From Gammaproteobacteria bacterium (GTDB lineage Bacteria > Pseudomonadota > Gammaproteobacteria > Tenderiales > Tenderiaceae): a DNA stretch of 64,000 nt. This document shows, piece by piece, positions 53,872 through 62,545 of this stretch (the stretch's first letter is position 1; the number at the start of each line of letters is the position of its first letter). Made by a program: the position numbers and the translations under genes. Location: contig JAKFXL010000025.1 in NCBI GenBank assembly GCA_021731365.1, forward strand, positions 20,212 to 84,211, given 5' to 3'. A model generated the notes under the pieces. It was given only the letters and a program-made list of their open reading frames with translations, ran no database searches and had not been told where the DNA came from.

Positions 53872-55221
53872 ATGCTCAGCCACGGTTTTAGATCAACATA
53901 CGAGAACAAAATGAAGCCCACCAAACCATCCGATATTGATCCCATACGTCCTGTACTAAAGTCCACAAAACTGGCCAATGTCTGTTATGACATTCGTGGC
54001 CCAGTTATGGAACGTGCAAAACAGATGGAGGAGAATGGTCAACGCATCATCAAACTCAATATAGGCAACCTGGCCCCCTTTGGTTTTGAGGCCCCCGAAG
54101 AGATTCAGCAAGATGTCATCCACAACATGCCAAACTCATCCGGCTACTCCGACTCCAAGGGCATGTTCGCCGCACGCAAAGCCATCATGCACTACGCCCA
54201 GCAGAAAAATATCGCCAAAGTCGGCATGGAAGATATATTTATTGGCAACGGTGCATCAGAACTGATTGTCATGGTCATGCAGGGGTTGCTTAATACCGGC
54301 GATGAGGTACTCATTCCAGCACCAGACTACCCCCTTTGGACCGCAGCAGTGACCCTTGCGGGTGGCACGCCACGTCACTATCTCTGTGATGAAAAAAACG
54401 ACTGGATGCCCGATCTGGATGACATTCGTAGCAAAGTCACACCCAACACCCGGGCCATCGTCATTATCAACCCTAATAACCCTACCGGGGCACTCTACTC
54501 AGATGAACTATTAAAAGAGATCATTAATATTGCGCGGCAAAACCAACTCATCATCTATGCCGATGAGATCTACGACAAAATGTTATACGACGGTGCCACA
54601 CACACCTCCATCGCCTCACTGGCCGATGATGTCTTATTTGTCACCCTAAACGGACTCTCTAAAAATTACCGCGCCTGCGGTTATCGTGCCGGCTGGATGA
54701 TTGTTTCAGGAGACAAACTTCACGCACAAGACTACATCGATGGTCTGGCAATCCTTGCATCCATGCGCCTCTGTTCCAACGTGCCAGGGCAATTTGCCAT
54801 TCAAACCGCACTCGGTGGCTATCAAAGCATCAACGACCTGGTGGCCCCCAACGGACGATTAACCAAACAACGTGACCTCGCCTATAAACTACTAACGGCG
54901 ATACCAGGTGTCACCTGCGTAAAACCAAAGGCATCGCTCTACCTGTTTCCGCGCCTTGATCCTGTTATGTACCCCATCAAAAATGATCAGGAGTTCATTT
55001 TGGAACTACTGGAAGTTGAAAAAGTACTCGTGGTGCAAGGCAGTGGCTTTAACTGGCCATACCCGGATCATCTACGCATCGTATTTCTGCCCAACATGGA
55101 TGACCTGGAAGAGGCCATTGGGCGCATAGCCCGCTTTTTGGAAAATTACCGCAAGCACCATGCAAAGCAAAATACTAAAGATTTAGGGCACCAAATCAAC
55201 ATCAGCGATCAAAGCAAATAA
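53872..55221 (+). CDS. alaA: alanine-synthesising aminotransferase, AlaA type
   Basis: 449 residues, or 436 if the ATG at 53911 is used. PLP-dependent class I aminotransferase matching E. coli AlaA: KLANVCYDIRGPV, LKLNIGN-like segment, PAPDYPLWTAAVTLAGG, NPNNPTGALYS, YADEIYDKMLYD and LSKNYRACGYRAGWM with the PLP lysine. Transfers an amino group from glutamate to pyruvate. A Lys/Asn-rich C-terminal tail of about 25 residues is extra. Confidence 0.9.
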   Translation: MLSHGFRSTYENKMKPTKPSDIDPIRPVLKSTKLANVCYDIRGPVMERAKQMEENGQRIIKLNIGNLAPFGFEAPEEIQQDVIHNMPNSSGYSDSKGMFAARKAIMHYAQQKNIAKVGMEDIFIGNGASELIVMVMQGLLNTGDEVLIPAPDYPLWTAAVTLAGGTPRHYLCDEKNDWMPDLDDIRSKVTPNTRAIVIINPNNPTGALYSDELLKEIINIARQNQLIIYADEIYDKMLYDGATHTSIASLADDVLFVTLNGLSKNYRACGYRAGWMIVSGDKLHAQDYIDGLAILASMRLCSNVPGQFAIQTALGGYQSINDLVAPNGRLTKQRDLAYKLLTAIPGVTCVKPKASLYLFPRLDPVMYPIKNDQEFILELLEVEKVLVVQGSGFNWPYPDHLRIVFLPNMDDLEEAIGRIARFLENYRKHHAKQNTKDLGHQINISDQSK

Positions 55222-55436
55222 TAGGTTTGGCAGGCTGTTGAAAAACCAACATATTGGGATCAAACATCTTTCCCGTCTAAAGCTCCAAAACATACTGCAT
55301 CGATATGTTGTGTATTACTCCAGTCTTGATTTAGCACCCGACGTAAAAATGGGGTTACCTGTTCTGATGGAAGTGTTCGCTCACTATTAAAATCATCGAG
55401 AGGTAACCCTATATAGTGTCACCTCCCCGTAACCCA

Positions 55437-55458
55437 TTTATGGTGTCCATGCCATAAA
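55437..55458. repeat. dispersed hairpin repeat, copy 3
   Basis: TTTATGG and CCATAAA around a GTCCAT-containing loop; followed by AAAGCCGCTCCTG as near 20007. Confidence 0.55.
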
Positions 55459-55502
55459 AAGCCGCTCCTGTACTTTTCTGCTACCCATTAGCGATTCTAA
55501 GC

Positions 55503-55632
55503 GAACCTCTGAATAACTCTTCCGTTCGTGGTGAGCTTGTCGAACCATTAATGGAGAACTCTTAATACTCAATATGTTATGTCATCAACCCTTCGGCAGG
55601 ATCAGGACGAACGGGGTTATTCAGAGGCTCCC
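55503..55632. mobile_element. MITE-like element with long terminal inverted repeats
   Basis: 130 bp. The left arm begins GAACCTCTGAATAAC and contains CCGTTCGTGGTGAGCTTG; the right arm is its imperfect reverse complement and ends GGGGTTATTCAGAGGCTCCC. The arms are about 44 bp and enclose some 40 bp of AT-rich sequence with no gene. The inner part of each arm resembles the common proteobacterial palindrome CCTTCGACAAGCTCAGG. Confidence 0.65.
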
Positions 55633-55662
55633 TAATTAAAAAGGGTAGATGAGATAACCTGC

Positions 55663-55694
55663 TCAAGAGTGGCCGCTCTTGCTTGGCACTCCAT
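55663..55694. repeat. dispersed hairpin repeat, diverged copy 4
   Basis: GTGGCC and GGCCAC flank a region ending CACTCCATGGCCACCAG, a diverged form of the TCCATGGCC repeat at 20084 and 63518. Confidence 0.45.
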
Positions 55695-55836
55695 GGCCAC
55701 CAGAAAGTGTGAAAAATTCACATATAAAAAGCTGAATAAATCATAACCAGAAAAATAAAAACAGGCAGAGAATTCTCGCTGATGTTGCTGTGAAGCATCA
55801 TTAACAAATAATCTCAACATGAATAGGGGAGTCTCT

Positions 55837-56307
55837 ATGAAAAAATCAGTAGCAGCGTTGTTATCGGTGGCCTCACTTTTTTACGTATCAATAAGTGTGG
55901 CTGGATCCAGTGGTCCTAGTGGTGGTACCGGCGGTGGTGCGTTTTATGATGGCCCATCAGCTAACGAAGTGGTTTCTCACGTCTCTGTTCGACATGGCGC
56001 ATGGATTGATTCAATACAATTAACCTATCGCAATATCGTCACGGGTGTTTACCGTAATGGCGGTCATCGTGGTGGCTGGGGTGGCGGTCCTAGTCTGGCA
56101 GTTCTGGCAGCCAATGAGTATGTGACGACGGTTTGGGGCTATTCCGGCTCATATGTCAACGCACTCAACTTCCGTACCAACCTGGGCAACACCTATTACC
56201 GTGGTAATGCAGCAGGTGTTTACTATCAATATGATGTGCCTGGAAGATTGACGGGGATTAAAGGTCGGTCAGGGGCGTATCTGGATTCCATTGGTGTTGT
56301 CTGGTAG
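55837..56307 (+). CDS. secreted jacalin-like lectin
   Basis: 156 residues from ATG 55837 (GGGGAG six bases upstream; an ATG six codons earlier has no such site). Signal peptide ends near ISVAG. The mature part is Gly-rich and shows three related motifs, HGAWIDSIQLTY, SGSYVNALNF and SGAYLDSIGVVW, as expected of a beta-prism I jacalin fold. Members bind mannose- or galactose-type sugars. It has its own terminator. Confidence 0.8.
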   Translation: MKKSVAALLSVASLFYVSISVAGSSGPSGGTGGGAFYDGPSANEVVSHVSVRHGAWIDSIQLTYRNIVTGVYRNGGHRGGWGGGPSLAVLAANEYVTTVWGYSGSYVNALNFRTNLGNTYYRGNAAGVYYQYDVPGRLTGIKGRSGAYLDSIGVVW

Positions 56308-56316
56308 CCATTTGGC

Positions 56317-56351
56317 AGCCCACTCTATATCTATTATGGAGTGGGCTTTTT
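56317..56351 (+). terminator. terminator of the lectin gene
   Basis: AGCCCACTC (56317-56325) pairs with GAGTGGGCT (56339-56347), followed by TTTT. Ten bases after the lectin stop. Confidence 0.9.
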
Positions 56352-56377
56352 AATAGGGTTTAAGAGAGGCATAGTAT

Positions 56378-56887
56378 ATGAAAAAGGCAATATCATCTCG
56401 ATACATGGCGTATGGGATAGTGGCAACAGGTGCCATCGTTATTGCATTCAGTTTTATGAACGACCAAGGCACAATGGCTGTGCAAGATACGGAGCAGGTG
56501 TCGCCCAGCGAACTCAATCCGCAATCGCCACTGGCAGTGCAGCAAAAAACCGTAGTGGCAGCCCCCTTTACCGTAGCAGCTGCCAATACAAAAAATGGTA
56601 GCAATATTGAAAATAAAACAGGGCAGGGTGCAGAAGTAGCGCAACAGCAACCACTGCTTGGCAGTGCCACGGCCTTTGTAGACGCGCCGCCAACCTCGGA
56701 CCAGATAATGACATACGAAACGGTTAAACAGGAGGTTCAACGTTATGTGCTGGATGAAAACTTTGATCTTAATAGCTTCATGTCTGACCCACGCCTGTCT
56801 GAAATGCACGCCAGCCAATCCAATGAGATGATTGAAAAAATCATGAACGGTTTAAACGGCGTCCAGCTTAAACAGGATCAGCGTTAA
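56378..56887 (+). CDS. hypothetical membrane-anchored or exported protein
   Basis: 169 residues. Signal/anchor helix (residues 10-27), then a low-complexity Gln/Ala/Val-rich linker (30-105) and a C-terminal helical part (VKQEVQRYVLDENFDLNSFM). GAGAGG upstream of the ATG supports translation. No family recognised. Confidence 0.5.
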   Translation: MKKAISSRYMAYGIVATGAIVIAFSFMNDQGTMAVQDTEQVSPSELNPQSPLAVQQKTVVAAPFTVAAANTKNGSNIENKTGQGAEVAQQQPLLGSATAFVDAPPTSDQIMTYETVKQEVQRYVLDENFDLNSFMSDPRLSEMHASQSNEMIEKIMNGLNGVQLKQDQR

Positions 56888-57281
56888 ACGTAGCCAATAT
56901 CGGTCAGAAGATAGCTGTCCATACAGGGTGAGTCTGTTGGAATGTGCACGGAAGGGGTGTGGTGGTCAACCACTCCGTGATCACCGCGCACCAATATCAG
57001 GCAGCCATTAATAATGAATCATAATAGGCATTACAAACCTATATAAGCATTTAATTAATTATTGGGTTCAGCGTGTTGGACAGCTAAAACAAGCATATAA
57101 GGGGCCATCAAATTGCAGCGCACTAGTGTGAATTTTTACATTTTTTTCAAAGAGAAATTGATTTACACTGGCACGTTACAACGTCAGGCAACCACACTCC
57201 ATACGGTGGACCCAAACCATCATAGCGAATAAACCCGGCTTGAAATCATGAAACACATAACTATAAGAAGGGAGACGAACC
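56888..57281. other. 394-base intergenic region
   Basis: Leader of the FecR-TPR-barrel gene. AT-rich around 57030-57170, with the Shine-Dalgarno GGGAG just before 57282. No gene or strong hairpin is seen. Confidence 0.4.
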
Positions 57282-60200
57282 ATGTTTGAGACGAACTCCA
57301 CAAACAGCAGCAGACCACACCCCGCGTCTCATGCTCTAAAACAGGCGGTGCTCTTGCTATTCTGTTGCCTGATGGCAACAGCGTCACAGGCTGAACCGTG
57401 TACACCCGAGAGCGCCAGGGTCATCTCCGTACAAGGCAATGTGGATCTGCGGCAAGGGGATAGTGGTATCTGGCACCCGGTAACACCGGAACAGACCTTA
57501 TGCCCCGGTGCAACCGTTCGGGTACAGGCACAAAGCCGCGCTGCACTCTATTTGAGCAACGGCACCATCATGCGCCTCGACCAACTCACCACCGTGACAC
57601 TGCCCGCTGCCAACAGTGATCACTCCACTTGGCTTAATCTGGTCGAAGGGGTGGCCCACTTCATCAGCCGCATAAAACAGAACTTTGAGGTCACCACACC
57701 CTTTGTCAACGCCGCCGTTGAAGGCACGGAATTTGTGGTCGCCGTAAATGAGCAGCAGACCGACATCACCGTCTTTGAAGGCCACGTACGCGCCAGCAAC
57801 GGGCAGGGCGAACAGCACTTAACCGATGGCCAGTCCGCCCGCACCCTTGCCAACCAACCCCCGGTGACACGCCTGTTACTGCAACCGCGTGACGCAGTGC
57901 AGTGGGCGCTCTACTACCCACCGATCACCGAACAGACCCAGTTTGACTTCAGTAACCTGCCGGAACCGTGGCCACAACAGGTAGCGCAATCACTCATACA
58001 CCACCAACAGGGTGAACTCACCGCCGCGCTGGCCATCCTTCAACCGCTGCCGGATGACCTGGCCAATACCGACCTCTATATATATCGTGCAGCGCTACTG
58101 CTAGGGGTGGGGCAGCCGGATCAAGCCAGCCTGGATCTGCAAAAGGCCCCCAACAACGGCAACGCCATCGCCCTGCAAGCCATCATAGCCCTGGTCAACA
58201 ACCACTCAGAACAGGCCCTCACCCTGGCGCAACAGGCCGTCACCAACAGTCCAGAAAGCGTCGCCCCCTATCTGGCACTCTCCTACGCACAACAGGCCCG
58301 CTTCAATATTGAAGCCGCACTCCAGGCCGCGCAACAAGCCGCCGTGCGTGGCCCCAACAGTGCACTCACACAGGCGCGCATTGCCGAACTCTACCTCGCA
58401 CAAGGGCAACGCAGCGAAGCGGTCAATGCCGCCCAATCGGCTGTCAAACTCAACCCCACCTTGGGCCGCGCCCAGAGCGTGCTTGGTTTCACCCACCTCA
58501 CCACCACACAAATACCGCAGGCACAACAGCGCTTTCAACAAGCCATTGCACTGGACCAGATCGACCCACTGCCACGCATGGGGCTAGGGCTGGCCATGAT
58601 TCGCAGCGGCCAACTGGAAGAGGGGCGGCGTCAAATTGAATACGCCGCCAGCCTCGACCCCAACAACGCCATCATCAGAAGCTATCTCGGCAAGGCCTAT
58701 TACGAAGAGCGGCGCGACACCCTGGCCGAAACCCAGCTAGGCATGGCCAAAATGCTCGACCCCAACGACCCCACCCCCTGGCTTTACGACGCCATGTTAA
58801 AGCAGGGCAGCAACCGCCCGGTACAGGCGCTGCAAGCGCTGCAAACCTCCATAGAACTGAATGACAACCGTGCCGTATACCGCTCGCGTCTGTTGCTCGA
58901 TGGTGATCAAGCCGCCCGCAGCGCCAGCCTTGCCAAAATATACCAAGACCTCGGCTTTAACCGCGCTGCCCTGCTGCAAGGATGGAGTTCACTGAACGGT
59001 GACCCCGGCAACGCCGCCGCCCATCGCCTGCTGGCCGACGCCTACGCCAACACCCCGCGCCACGAGATCGCACGGGTCAGCGAACTGCTACAGGCACAAC
59101 TGCTGCAACCCATCAACATTGTGCCCGTCAGCCCACAAGCCACAGAGGGCACCCTGGCCGGATCAGAAAGTGCCGGCATCGCCCTGGCCGGTCTAAACGA
59201 ATACAGTCCGCTCTTCACCCGCGACGGTGCCGCCCTGCGGCTCAGCGGCACCGTTGGCAACAACAATACAGTCGGCGATGAAATCGTAGTGAGCGGCATA
59301 CAGGGCCGGGCATCTTACAGTCTGGGGCAGTTTCACTCCGCCAGCGATGGTGCTCGTGAAAACAGTGATTACAAACAGAACATCTACAACGCCTTTGCCC
59401 AGTTCAACATCACAGAAAACTTCAGCACCCAATTTGAGTATCGCCAAAGTGAGAGCAGTAACGGCGATTTGCAACAGCTGTTTGATACATCACTTTTTGA
59501 TATCACCCTGCGCGATCAACTGGACTCTAAAACTTCGCGTTTGGGTTTTCATTACATACCGAGTCCTGAGCAAGATGTTATTGGGTCTGTGATTTATAAA
59601 GAGATCGAGAATGATATACAGACCGGATTCAGTAATTTTTCAGGCAAGAGCCGTGGTACGTTGGCGGAGCTTCAATACATTGGGCGTACCGCCATGTTGA
59701 GATCGGTGGTGGGGCTGGGCTATTTTGATCAGCGCATTAACGAGCAGCTTAGCATTGTGCTACCGGATGGTTTGATCTTCCCCATTTCCGATCAGGTGAG
59801 CGACATCAAACACCGTAACGCCTATGTTTACAGCTACGTGCCGTTGGCCGATGCGATGACACTGACCTTGGCGCTGAGTTATGATGCTTTTGATAATATA
59901 GACGAGGCGCAAATTAATTCCTTAAAGCGGAATCAGCTTAACCCCAAGGCCGGGCTGGCATGGCAGATGTCGCCTGCAACCTCCCTGCGGCTGGCGGCCT
60001 TCCGCGCTCTGAAGCGGCCATTGCTGGCCAATCAGACCATCGAGCCGACCCAGGTGGCCGGTTTCAACCAGTTTTTTGATGACAGCAACGCCGCCGATAC
60101 CAAGGTCTACGGTATTGGCCTTGATCACACCCTGTCAAAGGAGCTGTTGATTGGCGCTGAGGCATTGCAGCGTAGGCTGACAAACCATTATTTTGATCCA

Positions 60201-60683
60201 TCGATTAATGTGGCGAGCAGTGGGGCGAGGGATGCGCGGGTAGATCGACTTTATATCTATTGGACCCCGCAGGAGGCATTGGGGTTGAGTGCAGAATACC
60301 GCCGCGAAGACTTTAGTCGCCCCATCAGTCTTACTAGGCGCAATGTTGTTGACCCCTATGAATTAACAACTCAATACCTGCCCCTGAGCATCGCTTATTA
60401 TCACCCGGAAGGTTGGTTTAGCCGCTGGAGTTCGACCTATGTTCAGCAGCAGATCGATTTTGGCCGATTGACCGACAAGGGCCGTTCCGATTTTTGGCTA
60501 TCGGGCGTCACGGTCGGTTATCGAATGACAAAATATCGTGGACTGATCAACCTGCGTATCGACAATCTGTTCAACAAGGATTTTAAATTTCAAAGCGTGA
60601 ACTTTGGCACGGGTACGGCACTGCCGCCGGCGTACCCGCCAGCACGCCAGATCGCCTTAGAGCTGCGCCTGTGGTTTAGGTAG
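57282..60683 (+). CDS. FecR-TPR-beta-barrel outer-membrane protein
   Basis: 1133 residues. Signal peptide (KQAVLLLFCCLMATASQA), a FecR domain (about 45-190; VISVQGNVDLRQGD, VNAAVEGTEFVVAV), a TPR array (about 215-620; repeats such as ALTQARIAELYLAQGQRSEAV and GRAQSVLGFTHLTTTQIPQAQQRF), then a C-terminal barrel (about 650-1133) ending in LRLWFR. There is no TonB plug. The TPR-then-barrel plan recalls BcsC/PgaA-type polysaccharide exporters, with FecR added at the front. Base use changes inside the gene near 59,500. Confidence 0.8.
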   Translation: MFETNSTNSSRPHPASHALKQAVLLLFCCLMATASQAEPCTPESARVISVQGNVDLRQGDSGIWHPVTPEQTLCPGATVRVQAQSRAALYLSNGTIMRLDQLTTVTLPAANSDHSTWLNLVEGVAHFISRIKQNFEVTTPFVNAAVEGTEFVVAVNEQQTDITVFEGHVRASNGQGEQHLTDGQSARTLANQPPVTRLLLQPRDAVQWALYYPPITEQTQFDFSNLPEPWPQQVAQSLIHHQQGELTAALAILQPLPDDLANTDLYIYRAALLLGVGQPDQASLDLQKAPNNGNAIALQAIIALVNNHSEQALTLAQQAVTNSPESVAPYLALSYAQQARFNIEAALQAAQQAAVRGPNSALTQARIAELYLAQGQRSEAVNAAQSAVKLNPTLGRAQSVLGFTHLTTTQIPQAQQRFQQAIALDQIDPLPRMGLGLAMIRSGQLEEGRRQIEYAASLDPNNAIIRSYLGKAYYEERRDTLAETQLGMAKMLDPNDPTPWLYDAMLKQGSNRPVQALQALQTSIELNDNRAVYRSRLLLDGDQAARSASLAKIYQDLGFNRAALLQGWSSLNGDPGNAAAHRLLADAYANTPRHEIARVSELLQAQLLQPINIVPVSPQATEGTLAGSESAGIALAGLNEYSPLFTRDGAALRLSGTVGNNNTVGDEIVVSGIQGRASYSLGQFHSASDGARENSDYKQNIYNAFAQFNITENFSTQFEYRQSESSNGDLQQLFDTSLFDITLRDQLDSKTSRLGFHYIPSPEQDVIGSVIYKEIENDIQTGFSNFSGKSRGTLAELQYIGRTAMLRSVVGLGYFDQRINEQLSIVLPDGLIFPISDQVSDIKHRNAYVYSYVPLADAMTLTLALSYDAFDNIDEAQINSLKRNQLNPKAGLAWQMSPATSLRLAAFRALKRPLLANQTIEPTQVAGFNQFFDDSNAADTKVYGIGLDHTLSKELLIGAEALQRRLTNHYFDPSINVASSGARDARVDRLYIYWTPQEALGLSAEYRREDFSRPISLTRRNVVDPYELTTQYLPLSIAYYHPEGWFSRWSSTYVQQQIDFGRLTDKGRSDFWLSGVTVGYRMTKYRGLINLRIDNLFNKDFKFQSVNFGTGTALPPAYPPARQIALELRLWFR

Positions 60684-60787
60684 TTTTAAGGCACCACCTC
60701 TGCTGTAACTGTTACAGCGGGTATGCAGGCCAGGCGGCGTTAAAGATAACTAGTCGTACACAACTTTTTAATTAAAAGGGAGCAGTG

Positions 60788-61234
60788 ATGAGAAAAGCAG
60801 AGATAGAAAAAATAGCGGTAGTGTTGGCGGCAGGTATTGCCCTTGGTGGTTGTGCCAGCCTTAAAGGGCAGATAGGGGGCGGTGACGGTGAACGGGCGAA
60901 AAGTTTGGAACGAGTTATCAAGGAAAACAATGTGCAGCAAGGGCTGTTAATCAGTTATGAGGCGACGCAGGATGGAATTGCCCCCAAACTTATTGTGATC
61001 GACGCCAATACCGGTAAACTCATCCCGCCCTGCGGCGGGGAGGTTAAGTGTCGTGCCCCATTCGATTTTTCGAAGGAGCAGAAGAAAGAACCCATTAATA
61101 GTCCTGTGCAGATACTCGGCGAAGATACCTACACTGTACGTGCCTGGAAGGGTAGTGAATGCATAACAATTTATTCCCGGAGCTCTGGTAATCAATACGA
61201 ACTATGCAGTCCACCTTTGCCAAAACTCTGGTAA
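60788..61234 (+). CDS. hypothetical lipoprotein
   Basis: 148 residues from ATG 60788 (GGGAG six bases upstream; a GTG at 60785 is adjacent). Lipobox ALGGC (Cys near 22). The rest contains four cysteines (PPCGGEVKC, SECITIY, YELCSPP) that could form two disulfides. No family recognised. Possibly co-transcribed with the barrel gene, about 100 bases upstream. Confidence 0.55.
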   Translation: MRKAEIEKIAVVLAAGIALGGCASLKGQIGGGDGERAKSLERVIKENNVQQGLLISYEATQDGIAPKLIVIDANTGKLIPPCGGEVKCRAPFDFSKEQKKEPINSPVQILGEDTYTVRAWKGSECITIYSRSSGNQYELCSPPLPKLW

Positions 61235-61320
61235 CCGAAATTATTGGCAACTTGATTAATCAGGACCTCTTTAATCTAAAGCTGGAGTTTTTTAACAAAC
61301 ACATTCGAAAGGAGATCAAC

Positions 61321-61455
61321 ATGAAAAAAATTACTGGAGTGTTATCTGGCTGTTTGATGTTTTTTACCGCGGCTGTAGCCGCAGCGGGTGCCGGTACCAT
61401 AGGGATGGCATTTGGGGTGGCGGGGCTTAACTTAAAAAGTCTGGCAAGGCCGTAA
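61321..61455 (+). CDS. very small secreted peptide
   Basis: 44 codons: MKKITGVLSGCLMFFTAAVAAAGAG is a signal peptide, leaving about 20 residues (TIGMAFGVAGLNLKSLARP-like tail). AAGGAG lies six bases before the ATG; the longer frame from 61204 overlaps the previous gene and is not credible. A strong terminator follows. A degraded sibling lies just downstream. Confidence 0.5.
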   Translation: MKKITGVLSGCLMFFTAAVAAAGAGTIGMAFGVAGLNLKSLARP

Positions 61456-61475
61456 GGTGTAGTGAGTAGTACTCT

Positions 61476-61512
61476 AAAAAGGGCTTTGTCGTTATCGATA
61501 GAGCCTTTTTTA
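61476..61512 (+). terminator. terminator of the small peptide gene
   Basis: AAAAAGG (61476-61482) pairs with CCTTTTT in 61504-61512, extended by CT/AG; a run of six T closes it. Confidence 0.7.
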
Positions 61513-61537
61513 TTCAACGATTAACAAGGAGAACGAT

Positions 61538-61648
61538 ATAAAAAGGATAGTGGGTCTGTTATCTGGAGCAGCACTGCCTTTTACCGGTGCAGCGTCTGCA
61601 GTGAGTGAAAATACTATTGTTAGCTTTACATCACAATACGGAGGATAA
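61538..61648 (+). pseudogene. sibling small-peptide gene with ATA in place of ATG
   Basis: The frame reads IKRIVGLLSGAALPFTGAASA, closely like MKKITGVLSGCLMFFTAAVAA of the gene at 61321, and ends with a TAA after 36 codons. A perfect AAGGAG sits six bases before the ATA, exactly where a start codon should be. Either an ATG mutated to ATA and the gene is dead, or the rare start ATA is used at low level. Confidence 0.6.
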
Positions 61649-61652
61649 GATC

Positions 61653-62110
61653 ATGAAAAGTCTTAAAGATGTATTGATTAGTGCAGGAGGAATTGACAGA
61701 TATTTCGAAGATAAAGTGCCTGTGAATTTATGGCACGCAAAAAACTTTGGCGCCAAGGAGTCAATTTTCGGTATGGTTGAGTAGAAAGTTATCAGAAATA
61801 ACGGAAAAGTCCGGCCTGCCGATATTACCATCTATAAAAAAATGGAGCAGATTGGGTTTCCGTAGAGCAGCGACCGCGCGGGATTAGTACTTTCGATAAG
61901 CCCAATGTTTTCAAACGAGGAAGGTGAAATTACTACAAAATACCCGCAGGAACGGATATTCCGAATGGCTTAGCAATCGTCGAAGATGGATTCAATATTG
62001 CCCTTGGTGCTAAGCATTATACAATTGCACCGGCGTTTGATATGCCGTTAAGTCAATTCAAAAACTGTCTTAATATGTTGGCACACGTTTTAATTAGAGA
62101 GAGTGCATGA
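61653..62110 (+). pseudogene. broken Tse2-like ADP-ribosyltransferase toxin gene
   Basis: GGAGG eight bases before ATG 61653 starts a frame (MKSLKDVLISAGGIDRYFED) that hits a TAG after 43 codons and a second TAG further on. After a frameshift the sequence continues as RGISTFDKPNVFKRGR, then a TGA, then IPAGTDIPNGLAIVEDGFN and ALGAKHYTIAPAFDMP to a final stop at 62110. GTSVFD, IPxGTDIPxxL and HYTIxPA are the signature of Tse2, the T6SS toxin of Pseudomonas aeruginosa (from memory). Three stops and a frameshift make it inactive. Confidence 0.7.
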
Positions 62111-62334
62111 TGAATATAAGCAATAATATGGCTCCTTTGGTCGTTCAAGCCATTCTTGATGCGATTAAGTTCAACCAGGCTCTTTTGGAAAGCGAGACGT
62201 TGAGAGATGTGGAGGATCACGAGGAGTACTTAATGAGCCTGGGAAATCTACTAGGCCATGTAGAGGATGAATACAAAAAGATCGAGAAGGAAGTGGGCAT
62301 GCCTTTGGTGCAACTAACCAGAACAACAAACTAA
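62107..62334 (+). CDS. Tsi2-like immunity protein (orphaned)
   Basis: 75 residues, acidic, helical. Its ATG overlaps the last codons of the broken toxin gene (ATGA), the usual toxin-immunity coupling. Layout and pattern resemble Tsi2 of P. aeruginosa: a first helix (LVVQAILDAIKFNQALLE), an acidic turn, then HEEYLMSLGNLLGHVEDEYKKIEKEVG and a PLVQL end. The reading frame is intact although its toxin is dead. Confidence 0.65.
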   Translation: MMNISNNMAPLVVQAILDAIKFNQALLESETLRDVEDHEEYLMSLGNLLGHVEDEYKKIEKEVGMPLVQLTRTTN

Positions 62335-62545
62335 CAAAAACATGCAGCCTATGCTGTAAAGCGTGAGGCTGTAGAAGGGCTGGTGATAATGGATAAACTC
62401 AATAATCGGCCTAGAAATTGCTTGGAATTTCAAACACCCAATCAGGCATTTTTAGGCATCAACCCACCAGTTGCACTTGTGAGTTGATTCCGCGAGAGTT
62501 TATTACACCAAACCGAATCCAAAGCTAACGTCATCACCTTAATTC

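Larger units (their letters stand above)
55222..55836. other. 615-base intergenic region with repeats
   Basis: No gene. It holds an inverted repeat GGGTTACCT/AGGTAACCC (55352-55409), a hairpin repeat (55437-55458), a 130-bp MITE-like element (55503-55632) and a third hairpin repeat (55663-55694). GGCTGTTGAAAAAC near 55232 resembles the ends of some insertion sequences. The spacer looks like a graveyard of small mobile elements. Confidence 0.55.

Noticed and set aside
55222..55260. End of an insertion sequence (GGCTGTTGAAAAAC)
   Set aside because: Only one end-like motif is seen; no transposase fragment or second end could be identified.
57282..60683. TonB-dependent receptor
   Set aside because: It has FecR and an outer-membrane barrel but no TonB box or plug domain, and a long TPR array instead.
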